A program made the position numbers and the translations under genes. DNA of 62,843 bases from contig SVDC01000021.1 in assembly GCA_015058045.1 (NCBI GenBank), positions 1-62,843 of the forward strand, in the 5' to 3' direction. Position 1 is the stretch's first letter, and every line of letters starts with the position of its first letter. Below are positions 53,160 through 62,686 of the stretch, in pieces. The notes under the pieces were generated by a model. It was not told the origin of the DNA. It did no database searches and worked only from the letters and a program-made list of their open reading frames with translations. This DNA comes from Cellulosilyticum sp. (lineage in GTDB: Bacteria; Bacillota; Clostridia; Lachnospirales; Cellulosilyticaceae).

Positions 53160-54350
53160 CTATCCAATTAATGATGTATGTCTATGTTCAGCTTCCTGTT
53201 CCACTTGATGTACAACTCTCATATAAATATCTTCTACTCGATCTCCGAACAACTCACTACTAAAACGTTCCACACTGGACATGGTATTTTCTTTCACTTT
53301 ATTATACAGTTCACTATTTTCTAAGAGCTGTTCTACTCTCTCTACCATTTCTTGTGGTGTTTCAAACATATAGCCATTGTAGTCATCTTCCAATACACCA
53401 AATAAACACTCATCTTTTTTACAGACAATAGGTAATCCATTTGCTAGTGCTTCTATATAGGTTAAACCTTGTGTTTCACTATTAGATGCACTTACGAAGA
53501 TTTCACCTAATTGATAATACTGATATACTCTCCGAGCTTCAATCATACCTGTAAACACCACATGATTCTCAATTCCAAGCTCTCTCGTATGCTGCTCTAA
53601 TGCTTCCTTATAAGGTCCATCCCCTACAATAACCAAAGTGATATCTTGTCTCTTATCAAGGTATAATCTCATTCCTTCTAAAAGTTCATCAACATTCTTT
53701 TCAACACCTAATCTCCCTACAGTAACAATGATGCGATGGGATGGGTCAATATCTAAGCTTTGCTTAAGTGCCTTCTTTTCCTCATCTGTAATTTGCTTCT
53801 TGAAAGCATCTAGTTCAATTCCGTTAGGAATAACTTGTATATCTTCTTTAATTCCATATCCTTCAAGAATACGCTTTGTTTTTTCTGTAGGTACAATCAC
53901 TCCATCCACATGATTTAATAAGGTCTTAGAGAAACCAATCACTAATTTCTGTCCAATCGTCTCATGCTTTGTAAAATAAGCTGTATAATCCTGATAAAGT
54001 GTATGATAGGTGTGTACCACAGGTATATCTAATTTTCTTGCAATCTTTCTTGCAAATAAGAATGTACAAAATTCTGTCTGGCTATGAATGACATCTGGCT
54101 TCCACTCTACAATCTCATGGATATAATGATCCCTAAATTTCATGGTTACACGGGCATTAGGATAAATATTAATGCCAATTGAACTAATATAATAAACATC
54201 TCCCTCTACATGAGAAGGCCCTCCATGAGCTAATGTAAGTATTTTGACATCATGACCATGTTCTTTCAGTTGTTTATATAGATTCAATGTAGAAGTTACT
54301 ACTCCATTTACAACAGGAGTAAATGCATCTGTAGTAATTAAAATCCTCAT
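53160..54350 (-). CDS. GT4-family glycosyltransferase (diacylglycerol glucosyltransferase type)
   Basis: 396 aa GT-B fold enzyme. The N-terminal domain begins MRILITTDAFTPVVNGVVTSTLNL, close to bacterial 1,2-diacylglycerol 3-glucosyltransferases; the C-terminal nucleotide-sugar domain has VGRLGVEKNVDELLEG and the EX7E motif in SNSETQGLTYIEALANGLP. It probably glycosylates membrane diacylglycerol to make glycolipids or lipoteichoic acid anchors; this substrate call is from sequence resemblance only. Start ATG has AGGAGGTAGATC upstream. Confidence 0.82.
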   Translation of the reverse strand: MRILITTDAFTPVVNGVVTSTLNLYKQLKEHGHDVKILTLAHGGPSHVEGDVYYISSIGINIYPNARVTMKFRDHYIHEIVEWKPDVIHSQTEFCTFLFARKIARKLDIPVVHTYHTLYQDYTAYFTKHETIGQKLVIGFSKTLLNHVDGVIVPTEKTKRILEGYGIKEDIQVIPNGIELDAFKKQITDEEKKALKQSLDIDPSHRIIVTVGRLGVEKNVDELLEGMRLYLDKRQDITLVIVGDGPYKEALEQHTRELGIENHVVFTGMIEARRVYQYYQLGEIFVSASNSETQGLTYIEALANGLPIVCKKDECLFGVLEDDYNGYMFETPQEMVERVEQLLENSELYNKVKENTMSSVERFSSELFGDRVEDIYMRVVHQVEQEAEHRHTSLIG

Positions 54351-54711
54351 GATCTACCTCCTAAATTACTATTACAATAGTCCCTTTATTATTATAGACA
54401 TTTTTTCAGAATTTAATAACATATTTACAATATCTTTATATGTTTGTTGTATTTTTTCTTCTCTATTATTCTGGTATAAAGCCATTCTCTTAAATATTAT
54501 GAGCAAATTCATATTACCATACTAAACAACCTCCTACTACCTCCTCATCACTTTTAGTTCACGTTTGTTCATTTGTTGGTTAATACTTTTTAATGTTTAT
54601 TAATGTTTATTATTTACTTTTCAAAATATTTAAACTATAATACATCCATAGAGATCATGTAGGTCGACATACATCACTCTACTATCTATTTAAACCAAGG
54701 GGAGATTTAAT
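54351..54711. other. Divergent region between GT4 and DeoR genes
   Basis: 361 bp, AT-rich. TATAAT at 54636-54641 on the plus strand is a probable -10 for the DeoR gene. A repeated TTAATGTTTA lies upstream of it. No open gene is supported. Confidence 0.4.
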
Positions 54712-55509
54712 ATGTTTATGGAAGAACGTCATCAAGCTATCTTAAAGATTGTTAATGAATCAGGAAGAATTTCTATCGGGAACATACAGGACCAATTTAA
54801 TATTTCTGTAGACTCTGCTAGAAGAGACTTACGTATACTAGAAGAAAAGGGCCTTTTAAAGAGAACACATGGCGGTGCTATTCCACTTACTCAAGTTGGC
54901 GATATTCCACCTAGAGTAAGAGATATACAAAATATTAGCCGTGGGGAAAATTATGACCAAATTGCTAAACAAGCTACTACATTAGTTAAAGAAAATGATA
55001 TTGTTTATCTCACTAGCGGTTCTGTAGGCTTCCTTATGCTTAAATACTTACCAAGAGATTTTCAGTATACACTTGTTGTAAACTCAGCCACACTGGCTGA
55101 CCAATTAAAATATTGGGATAATGTAAATGTCTATATTACCGGAGGAAAAATGAGACAAAATGCTACAACAGCTTTAGTAGATAGCTTTGCAACTAGATTT
55201 GTTCAAAATATGAATTTCGATATTAGCTTCATAACTGGTGCCGGTCTAGATGCACAGTTCGGATTTTCTAATAGCACACCAGAAGCAGCTAGTTTCCAAG
55301 AAGCTGTTATCACTAATTCTCGTAAAAATGTTCTTCTCCTGCCTTCTAACAAAGTAGGATATAAGGCATTTGTTAAAGTATGTGATACCCCTAGATTTGA
55401 TATACTCATTACAGATTGGGAGGCTTCTGAAGAACACCTTGCGCAAATTGAGGAAACTGGTGTTCAGGTTATTGTTGTTGATGCACCAACTAACATAAAA
55501 AATGATTGA
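54712..55509 (+). CDS. DeoR-family transcriptional regulator
   Basis: 265 aa. N-terminal DeoR helix-turn-helix (MFMEERHQAILKIVNESGRISIGNIQDQFNISVDSARRDL in outline, recognition helix SVDSARRDLRILEEKG) and a C-terminal sugar-phosphate sensing domain with LTSGSVGF and ISFITGAGLD. DeoR proteins usually repress sugar or nucleoside operons and sense a phosphorylated sugar. It is convergent with the phn/phosphoesterase operon, so control of that operon is possible but not shown. ATG 54712 follows GGGGAG by seven bases. Confidence 0.9.
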   Translation: MFMEERHQAILKIVNESGRISIGNIQDQFNISVDSARRDLRILEEKGLLKRTHGGAIPLTQVGDIPPRVRDIQNISRGENYDQIAKQATTLVKENDIVYLTSGSVGFLMLKYLPRDFQYTLVVNSATLADQLKYWDNVNVYITGGKMRQNATTALVDSFATRFVQNMNFDISFITGAGLDAQFGFSNSTPEAASFQEAVITNSRKNVLLLPSNKVGYKAFVKVCDTPRFDILITDWEASEEHLAQIEETGVQVIVVDAPTNIKND

Positions 55510-55514
55510 TTAAA

Positions 55515-55547
55515 AAAAGCCTAGAAATCTAAGATTCCTAGGCTTTT
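55515..55547. terminator. Terminator of the DeoR gene
   Basis: 16-bp stem with one wobble (55515-55530 with 55532-55547), T-rich on both sides, six bases past the stop. Confidence 0.8.
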
Positions 55548-55723
55548 TAGTCCGTCCCAATATCTATAGGTACTATATTTCCCTATACGACCACTTATAA
55601 AAGTTTATCGCTTATAACATGATTAAGGCTATGCTTAAAAATGTTATATTTTATTATAACCCACTTGAGTCACTCTTACCAAGTATGATTTTCAAAGTAT
55701 TTTTTTACGAAGTAAAATAAATT

Positions 55724-57283
55724 TTATTTTGTTTTAAGTGTCAGTCCTGACTGTACTTTAATCTCTACAGCTTCACGTTTGCTGATATATTCAATTGCTA
55801 ATGCTTGAATATCTACATCATACTCTTTAACAATTGGACATTCCTGATAACATTCATAGCCACCAGTACCTGTTGCTCTATAATCACTCATTGCAATAGT
55901 ATATTTTCTATTCTCAAGAGGTTTACCATCCTTAAGGATTTCTACAACTCTTTCACCTACTGGTTTAGTAAGGTCAAATGTGTAGCTCATACCTGCAAAG
56001 AAGTCATAGTTGTAATGTTCCACTTTTGGATAAATGAAGCATTCTGAAATCTCAATCTCTCCATCTTCCTTAAGTGTGTAATACTCAGCAGCACGTTCAA
56101 GTGCTCTTCGTAAAAGGGCTTCATCTATTTCTAATACTTTAATCGTATTAGGGAATTGATAAGCTCCCATTACATCTCTTGTTGTTACTTCTTTAGCAAA
56201 TCCCATTGGATTATTGCCTAAACCTGTACAAGAGAAATCTGCACCTGTAAATTCTAATTGGATTTGGTTACAGAAATCTGCAAGTCTTGATCCATGAAGC
56301 GCTAAGTCTAGTTTACTAAGTGCAGGAATTTCTTCTGTAAAACCACCTAGCTTTTGATCAAGCCATACTTGTACTTTTTCCTGAGTTTCAAGCCAATTAT
56401 CTACTCGATCCTTTACTTGAGGATGAACCATCTCTTTAATAAAGTCCGCATTCATCTTAATAGCTGCTGGTACTTTACATTCTGAAGTAATTTCTAATGT
56501 ACCATCTTCAGCAACTTCTACAGATACCTCTGCATATTTTTGGCCATTGGCAGGAAGCTGAAGGGTATATGTCCCATGTAACATTCTACCTTCTACTGGC
56601 ATATGTTGATGTGCTGTAAGAAGAATATCAAAATCTAATTCCTTACAGATACGGTAACCTACATTTTCTTTACCTTTAGCTAATAACTTTCCTGTCTCTA
56701 GGTCACATTCAAAACCGCCATGGTAAATACATACTGTAACATCACACTGACCTTTAACTTCTTCTAATGCTGACTTTGCAGCTTCAAAAGTATCTTTCAC
56801 CTCAAAGTGAGTAAGGTGTTCTGTCTTTTCCCATAGGTTCACATAGTCTGTGACAATTCCCACTAAACCTACTTTTAAACCATTTTCTAAAATATGAATT
56901 ACGTAAGGCTTTAAACCTAACTCATTTGTTTTATCTACTACGTTTGCTACAACACACTCTGCATTTAATGTGTTTAAATACTGTGCCATGCCACTGTAGT
57001 CATAGTTAAAATCATGGTTTCCTAGTGTTACATAGTCATAAGGTGCACTATTAAATACTTCTGCTACCATGCAACCCTCTTCTACATTAGACCACATATA
57101 TTTAGCTAAAGCTGAGCCTTGAATGGTATCCCCACCATCTAAAATAAGGGTATTTCCATCCTTTTCAAATTCATGAATACAACTTAATACACCCATGTTT
57201 TTTTCTTCTTTATTGATATAATCTGTTGGGAAGAGATAACTATGTGTATCTGAAGTATAATACATTTTTAATGTTTTTTTCAT
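55724..57283 (-). CDS. 5'-nucleotidase/UDP-sugar-hydrolase family phosphoesterase, cytoplasmic
   Basis: 519 aa. The metallophosphatase domain has the usual metal ligands in order: SDTHSYLFP, LDGGDTIQGS, TLGNHDFNYD, IYHGGF and LTAHQHMP. The C-terminal 5'-nucleotidase domain follows (GADFSCTGLGNNP, YTIAMSDYRATGTGGYE). Unlike most members it has no signal peptide, so it should work inside the cell. ATG 57283 follows GGAGG by five bases. The gene is 24 bp after phnE2 and ends the transporter operon, suggesting it dephosphorylates what the transporter imports. Confidence 0.85.
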   Translation of the reverse strand: MKKTLKMYYTSDTHSYLFPTDYINKEEKNMGVLSCIHEFEKDGNTLILDGGDTIQGSALAKYMWSNVEEGCMVAEVFNSAPYDYVTLGNHDFNYDYSGMAQYLNTLNAECVVANVVDKTNELGLKPYVIHILENGLKVGLVGIVTDYVNLWEKTEHLTHFEVKDTFEAAKSALEEVKGQCDVTVCIYHGGFECDLETGKLLAKGKENVGYRICKELDFDILLTAHQHMPVEGRMLHGTYTLQLPANGQKYAEVSVEVAEDGTLEITSECKVPAAIKMNADFIKEMVHPQVKDRVDNWLETQEKVQVWLDQKLGGFTEEIPALSKLDLALHGSRLADFCNQIQLEFTGADFSCTGLGNNPMGFAKEVTTRDVMGAYQFPNTIKVLEIDEALLRRALERAAEYYTLKEDGEIEISECFIYPKVEHYNYDFFAGMSYTFDLTKPVGERVVEILKDGKPLENRKYTIAMSDYRATGTGGYECYQECPIVKEYDVDIQALAIEYISKREAVEIKVQSGLTLKTK

Positions 57284-57307
57284 TACTGCCTCCATAATAC
57301 CTGCTTA

Positions 57308-58123
57308 TTATCCTCTTGCAAGTTTAATACGAATTTTTCCTGAAATCCATTCAATAACTAATACAAGAACAATAAGACCTGCTAAAATAGCACCTACTTC
57401 ATTCCATTTATATGCGTTCATCGCAAAGATAAGCGGTGCCCCAATACCACCAGCTCCTACAAGCCCAAGTACTGTTGCATCTCTTAAGTTCATATCAAAA
57501 CGATAAATGATTGTTGATGCAAAGTCTGGAAGAAGTTGTGGTAAAATACCATATCTAATTTTTTGGAATGTTGTACATCCACAAGCATCTAATGATTCTA
57601 AAATTTTAGTATCAATATCTTCAATCGATTCAATGTACATCTTTGTAATCATCCCTACAGAGCAAAGAGACATTGTTAAAAGACCTGCGAAAGCCCCTGG
57701 TCCTGTTACCCTAATGAACATTAAACCATATACGAATGCTGGAATTGTTCTAATTGCCATGATAATGACACGTCCAACAAGTGCAACTGGTTTTGGTACA
57801 ATGTTACTTGCACTAAGGAAGGCAATTGGAATGGCAATAATCGCCCCTACAACTGTTCCTAAGAAAGCGATACACATTGTTTCTAATAACAGATAGGCAA
57901 CACCTTGGTTTGTAAAGTTAAATAATAAATCTGTATCTGGTCTAAAAATCCCAGTAATAATATTTTTTGCAACATCGCCTCCACTTGATGTCATTCCTTT
58001 GAAATCAAGTGCACTACTTGACCATGCCATAAGCACTACAAAGATGAATGCTGCAACGAGCTTGAAAATCCAACTCTTCGGTTCTTTTTCTAATTGCTTT
58101 TGAATCTTTTCATTCACTTTCAT
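57308..58123 (-). CDS. phnE: Phosphonate-type ABC transporter permease (PhnE)
   Basis: 271 aa, six membrane helices. The EAA-type loop CGCTTFQKIRYGILPQLLPDFAS contacts the ATPase; other marks are ETMCIAFLGTVVGAIIAIPIAFLSA in outline and RVIIMAIRTIPAFVYGLMF. Second of two permeases; it has GGAGGAAACGAGAA upstream and lies 20 bp from the other permease. The pair would form a heterodimeric channel. Confidence 0.92.
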   Translation of the reverse strand: MKVNEKIQKQLEKEPKSWIFKLVAAFIFVVLMAWSSSALDFKGMTSSGGDVAKNIITGIFRPDTDLLFNFTNQGVAYLLLETMCIAFLGTVVGAIIAIPIAFLSASNIVPKPVALVGRVIIMAIRTIPAFVYGLMFIRVTGPGAFAGLLTMSLCSVGMITKMYIESIEDIDTKILESLDACGCTTFQKIRYGILPQLLPDFASTIIYRFDMNLRDATVLGLVGAGGIGAPLIFAMNAYKWNEVGAILAGLIVLVLVIEWISGKIRIKLARG

Positions 58124-58143
58124 TTCTCGTTTCCTCCTTCACC

Positions 58144-58965
58144 TTAAGTTAATTTCTTACGTAAATAATGACTAATCGCTTCAATTAACATTACAGTTAC
58201 AAATAGAGTTACAAGAATCATTCCTACGCTAGAGTACTCCCTCCAACCAATTTTCTCATTTAAGATAAGACCAAGTCCACCAGCACCTACATATCCTAAG
58301 ATTGCTGCATATCTTACATTTCCTTCGAAACAGAATAAGCAGTTTGCAATATAACTTGGAAGAACTTGTGGCATGATTGCTGCTACGAAACTACGAAGTT
58401 TAGTTGCTCCGAAAGACTCCATGGCTTCATAAGCACCCATATCTACAGTTTCAATTTGCTCATAAAGTAATTTACCAATATAAGCGAAAGTAAATACTGC
58501 AATGGCTGTTGTACCAGCTAAAGTCCCAAGGCCAAAGATATAAGTAGCAATTAAGGCAATAACAAGTGTTGGCATTGTTCTTACGATACTTAAGAATAAA
58601 CGTGTAATAGAAATAATTACTTTATTATGCACAACGTTACTTGCTGCTAAAATTGCAAATGGAATAGCTGCTAGTGCACCAATTACTGAACCTAAAAGAG
58701 ACATTTTGATCGTGTCAAATAATGGGCCCCAAATAGAATTTAAATAATTCATTTCAGGAGGGAACATGTTTTGTAAAATAACAAAGAACTGATCTCCTCT
58801 TTTCATTAATACAGATAAATCAAAGCCTGTAATATCAATAGAAATCCATGATGCCACGATTAAAAATAAGATTACAAGTGGCATTCTTGAACGACGCTCA
58901 AGGATTTCTCTTCCATCCGTAAGCGTTATTTTCTTGGGTGGAAAAATCTTATCGTATAAGCTCAT
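58144..58965 (-). CDS. phnE: Phosphonate-type ABC transporter permease (PhnE, first copy)
   Basis: 273 aa, six helices. Contains VGAIGALAAIPFAILAASNVV-like and FLSIVRTMPTLVIAL segments and the EAA loop FGATKLRSFVAAIMPQVLPSY. I start it at ATG 58965 with GGAGG six bases upstream, one base after the phnC stop; a longer reading overlaps phnC. It differs clearly from the second permease, as usual for phnE1/phnE2 pairs. Confidence 0.92.
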   Translation of the reverse strand: MSLYDKIFPPKKITLTDGREILERRSRMPLVILFLIVASWISIDITGFDLSVLMKRGDQFFVILQNMFPPEMNYLNSIWGPLFDTIKMSLLGSVIGALAAIPFAILAASNVVHNKVIISITRLFLSIVRTMPTLVIALIATYIFGLGTLAGTTAIAVFTFAYIGKLLYEQIETVDMGAYEAMESFGATKLRSFVAAIMPQVLPSYIANCLFCFEGNVRYAAILGYVGAGGLGLILNEKIGWREYSSVGMILVTLFVTVMLIEAISHYLRKKLT

Positions 58966-58966
58966 C

Positions 58967-59725
58967 TTATGCCTCCATTTTTCCAATTTCTTGACCACAG
59001 TAAATTTGATCTAGGACTTCTTGTGTTACTTCGCTGCTTGGTCCATCATATACAACTTCACCAGCTCTAATTCCGATTACACGATCACAATATTCTAAAG
59101 CTAAATCAACGTGGTGAATATTAATTAAAACAGAAATATTCATTTCTTTGTTAATACGTTTAAAGTCATCCATAACTTGTCTTGCTGTTACAGGGTCTAA
59201 TGCCGCAACTGGTTCGTCAGCTAACATAATTTTTGGTTGCTGTGCAAGGGTTCTAGCAAGAGCTACCCTTTGTTGTTGCCCACCAGAAAGTTGATCACAT
59301 CTTGTATAAGCTTTATCTAAAATACCTACTTTATCTAAAGCTTCTAGAGCAATTACTTTTTGCTCTTTTGGATAAGCGCCTAAAAGGACTCTCCAGAATG
59401 GAAGGTCTGGAATATTAGAAGTTAATACGTTATTAAGAACTGTTGTTCTTGTAATTAAGTTAAATGATTGGAAGATCATACCGATATCTCTACGGAATTT
59501 TCTTAGTGATTTTCCTTTTAAGTCATTCACATCTACACCATTTACAGTAAGTGTTCCTTCTGTAATATCGTGTACACGGTTAATTGTACGAATCAGTGTA
59601 GATTTACCCGCACCTGAAAGACCAATGATGGCAACAAATTCACCTTGTTCAATTTCAAGGGATACATTTTTAAGTCCTTTATATCCATTCGGGTATACTT
59701 TACTTACATTATCAAATTTAATCAT
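58967..59725 (-). CDS. phnC: Phosphonate-type ABC transporter ATPase (PhnC)
   Basis: 252 aa ABC ATPase: Walker A GLSGAGKST, Q-loop region IFQSFNLI, signature LSGGQQQRVALARTL, Walker B IMLADEPVAALD. ATG 59725 has GGAG nine bases upstream; a GTG at 59740 is too close to AGGAGAA. It drives the two permeases. It follows phnD after a 192-bp gap that holds a terminator-like hairpin. Confidence 0.93.
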   Translation of the reverse strand: MIKFDNVSKVYPNGYKGLKNVSLEIEQGEFVAIIGLSGAGKSTLIRTINRVHDITEGTLTVNGVDVNDLKGKSLRKFRRDIGMIFQSFNLITRTTVLNNVLTSNIPDLPFWRVLLGAYPKEQKVIALEALDKVGILDKAYTRCDQLSGGQQQRVALARTLAQQPKIMLADEPVAALDPVTARQVMDDFKRINKEMNISVLINIHHVDLALEYCDRVIGIRAGEVVYDGPSSEVTQEVLDQIYCGQEIGKMEA

Positions 59726-59809
59726 ATTAAATTTCTCCACTTCTCCTCTAAATATTTATTCGGAATATATTGCGATAAAAAAAATTACACTAAAGGCAAT
59801 TTTGAAAAA

Positions 59810-59842
59810 AAAATGGGTGAGCATATTCTACTCCCCCATTTT
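59810..59842 (-). terminator. Partial terminator between phnD and phnC
   Basis: 12-bp stem with one mismatch (59810-59821 with 59831-59842) followed by eight T on the minus strand. Partial read-through would give more binding protein than ATPase and permease. Confidence 0.7.
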
Positions 59843-59917
59843 TACAAGTACTGTCTCATATGCAAATTGTATTGTTACGCTTTACATCTTATCCAATTAT
59901 ATCTTATCTAAAATATA

Positions 59918-60970
59918 CTATTGGGCAGCACTAAGTTGTTGAATTAACTTTTGAGCTTCACGTTCATTATCATAGTCTGAACTTTGAGCTACTTTATAAC
60001 CTTTGTGGCTATAAATTGAAATAACTTCTTTACCTTCTTCTGTGTTTCCAATGTTGATAAACGCATTTTGAAGTGCTTTGATTAAATCTTCATCCATAAT
60101 GTCTGAAGTTTTACTTACACTTACTGTATCGTTGTAAATTGGAGCTGTTACACCAATAAGGTTAGTTTCTTCCCAAATTGAAGCTGTTCTACCAAATTCT
60201 TCTGTCCATTTAGCTTCATTATCTAAACGTACATCAGCATAACCTACTACGATGTCTACTTGTCCTGATGCAAGACGTGCCATTGCACTACCATAAGAAT
60301 CTGATTGTACAGCACTTGCTAAGTCTGTAAGACCTTTACCGTATTTTTCTTGTAACCATAATGATGGGTAAATATAACCTGCTGGAGATGTTGTAGACAT
60401 AATACTCCAGTTAGCTGAGTTAATATCATCCCATGTAAGTTCTTCGCCAGCATTTACTTTCGCTGCTAATTCTTGACCTTTTTCTGATGGTCCTGCAATG
60501 ATTAATGAACGGTATGATACTGCTTGATCTTCAGTTTGTACTGTTGGTAAGCCATCATTCCAGTCTTTAGCATTGTCAGAGTCTTTATTTAAACCATCAC
60601 GAGTCGCTGTTAAAATAACTTCTGCACTATCGTCGTATAATACATAAGTTCCACCAGGAATTAAACCTACATCAGCTGTACCAGCACTAAGTGCTTCACC
60701 TACTGCTTCATAGTTTGTTCCTACAGTGATTTCTACTTCACCTACATTATAGCCTTCTTTAGCTAATTCGTCTTTTAACATACCTTTTAAAGGTTCTGTT
60801 GCAGTAACAATCTCTTCTGGATCTTTAGATGGTACGAATGCAACTGTTAATGTATCAATTGTTTTTGTACCATTTTCATCAACTTTACTTGCTGTTTCTG
60901 AACTTCCACATCCAGTTAACATAGATAAACCAATTGTTGCTGCCATCAGCATCGAAAATACTTTTTTCAT
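59918..60970 (-). CDS. phnD: Phosphonate-type substrate-binding lipoprotein (PhnD)
   Basis: 350 aa. Lipoprotein signal peptide with lipobox LTGC (Cys21) and the PhnD/PtxB fold: TLTVAFVPSKDPEEI, EGYNVGEVEITVGTNYEAVGEAL, and TSPAGYIYPSLWLQEKYG in outline. Binds a phosphonate, phosphite or related phosphorylated compound outside the cell. No C-P lyase or phosphonatase genes are visible, so the substrate may not be a phosphonate. Start follows TGGGAGGCCCAA. Confidence 0.92.
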   Translation of the reverse strand: MKKVFSMLMAATIGLSMLTGCGSSETASKVDENGTKTIDTLTVAFVPSKDPEEIVTATEPLKGMLKDELAKEGYNVGEVEITVGTNYEAVGEALSAGTADVGLIPGGTYVLYDDSAEVILTATRDGLNKDSDNAKDWNDGLPTVQTEDQAVSYRSLIIAGPSEKGQELAAKVNAGEELTWDDINSANWSIMSTTSPAGYIYPSLWLQEKYGKGLTDLASAVQSDSYGSAMARLASGQVDIVVGYADVRLDNEAKWTEEFGRTASIWEETNLIGVTAPIYNDTVSVSKTSDIMDEDLIKALQNAFINIGNTEEGKEVISIYSHKGYKVAQSSDYDNEREAQKLIQQLSAAQ

Positions 60971-61157
60971 TTGGGCCTCCCATTTAATTCAAGCTATTTA
61001 TCCTTTACTATTTTATGGTTAAATGAGCTTATTTGCAAGTTTTTTTTATGTAACCATTACTGTTATTTTTTTCAAGTTGTTCTTGTATTTCCATAGTCTC
61101 CATAAGCATTAGCCTATTAGCATTTTACTCTTGTCTATTTTTTATGTTATCTCCCAT

Positions 61158-61190
61158 AAAAAAGCAGGTTAGTTCGTTACTTTAACTACC
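61158..61190 (-). terminator. Terminator of the chemoreceptor gene
   Basis: Short imperfect stem (61167-61174 with 61184-61190) followed by GCTTTTTT on the minus strand. Confidence 0.6.
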
Positions 61191-61201
61191 ATTTATACTT
61201 A

Positions 61202-62686
61202 TTAACTGAAATATTTGTCCATTTCGCTAATACTCTCATTAATAGCCTTTGATGCGGCATTTAATACTTTTAATTGTTCCACATTACGGCCAAATGCAAC
61301 TAATGTTTCATTTGAACTTGCCATTGTTTTTGTAGCAATGTGATAAACACTTGTCACACTTGAATAGATTTCCCCACTATCCTCAACAACAACTTTTACT
61401 TGTCCTTTTACCCCTTCAACTTCTTCTTGAACTGTATCAATACTTTCTTTAATCCTATTAAAGATATTGCTTGTGCTATTTACTAATGCTTGTTGCTTAG
61501 CTGTTTCATCTAATAGCTCATTTACCTTATCCGCTGAAACATTAGTCTCATACTCTACTTCTTTGATAATAGCATCAATATCACTTGCATTCTTTTTACT
61601 TTGCTCTGCCAATTTCTTAATTTCATCTGCAACCACTGCAAATCCTTTTCCTTCTTCTCCTACCCTTGCTGCTTCAATCGCTGCATTTAATGCCAGAAGA
61701 TTGGTTTGTTCTGCAATTTCTGTAATCACGTTTGTAATACTTGAGATGTTAGATGTTTTAGCTGTAAGTGCTTTCATAGAAGTACTTACTTCATTATTTT
61801 TGTCTGTAAGCATCTGACTTTTATCTAATAGGCCTTCTACAATAATTAAACCATCTGTAATAGCTTTTCTTACTTCACCTGAGCATTCACTTGCTTTATA
61901 TGCCGCTTGTGATGCCTCGTTCATGTTCTCTTTGATCCCATCAATTAGAATGGTTTCTTTTTCTATCTCTTTAGATGTCTCGGTTGCACCATTTGCCATA
62001 TTTTCAATAGATACTGTTGCATCATGGGTTATCTCATTAAATTGAGCTACCGCATCATTTAAAGATGTTGTATTTTCTTTAACAATTCCTGAAATAGAAG
62101 CTAATTCCTTTAACATACTTTGTAATTTTTCATTACTTTCTGCTGACTCTTTTGCTAAATGTTCTGCCTGTTTATCTATTTCAATCATATCTTTAGCCAC
62201 AATATAAATACTTGCTAAACCTACAACAATAATAAGGGCAATGACATTTAATTCTGTTACTGTTCCTCTACTCAGTTGGGCTATGAAAAATGTTGCCATA
62301 CTTGTAGCTGTTAAAATACACTGTGTTAAAATAAGCTTCTTATCTTTATACATTAGAAGAAATACAATAACAGGAAATGTAATTGCAAATAATGATTGTT
62401 TCTCTGTTGTAGATACGGCAATAGTATAAATAATATTAAACCCTACTATTAGGGGAATAGATACTTTCTTAGCTGCTCTATCTCTTTTATAGAAGATGCA
62501 GGCTACAATATATGCCACAGCAGTAACAACCACAAAGCCTATTGCCACAGTTAAAGAGACCCTACCTCGCATAAACTCAATAATTGCACCCATAGCTATT
62601 CCCATATAGAATACAAGAAACATCTTAAGTGCAGTCTTATTTAGTTTCTCATAATTTCTCGTATAATGTTGTCCTAATGCTTCCAC
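61202..62686 (-). CDS. Methyl-accepting chemotaxis protein without a periplasmic sensor domain
   Basis: 494 aa. Six hydrophobic helices fill residues about 20-170 with only short loops, so there is no classic external sensor and no obvious HAMP domain. The cytoplasmic signalling part has the CheA/CheW-contact tip [24 protein letters not shown] in outline, bracketed by methylation-type coiled coils. Such receptors sense membrane state or energy, or hydrophobic ligands. Ribosome site AAAGGAGTAAGCAAG. Next to the phn operon but separated by a terminator. Confidence 0.9.
   Translation of the reverse strand: MEALGQHYTRNYEKLNKTALKMFLVFYMGIAMGAIIEFMRGRVSLTVAIGFVVVTAVAYIVACIFYKRDRAAKKVSIPLIVGFNIIYTIAVSTTEKQSLFAITFPVIVFLLMYKDKKLILTQCILTATSMATFFIAQLSRGTVTELNVIALIIVVGLASIYIVAKDMIEIDKQAEHLAKESAESNEKLQSMLKELASISGIVKENTTSLNDAVAQFNEITHDATVSIENMANGATETSKEIEKETILIDGIKENMNEASQAAYKASECSGEVRKAITDGLIIVEGLLDKSQMLTDKNNEVSTSMKALTAKTSNISSITNVITEIAEQTNLLALNAAIEAARVGEEGKGFAVVADEIKKLAEQSKKNASDIDAIIKEVEYETNVSADKVNELLDETAKQQALVNSTSNIFNRIKESIDTVQEEVEGVKGQVKVVVEDSGEIYSSVTSVYHIATKTMASSNETLVAFGRNVEQLKVLNAASKAINESISEMDKYFS

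Noticed and set aside
59625-59942. Plus-strand open frames across the phnC start and the phnD-phnC gap
   Set aside because: They run antisense through phnC and the terminator hairpin and lack ribosome sites.
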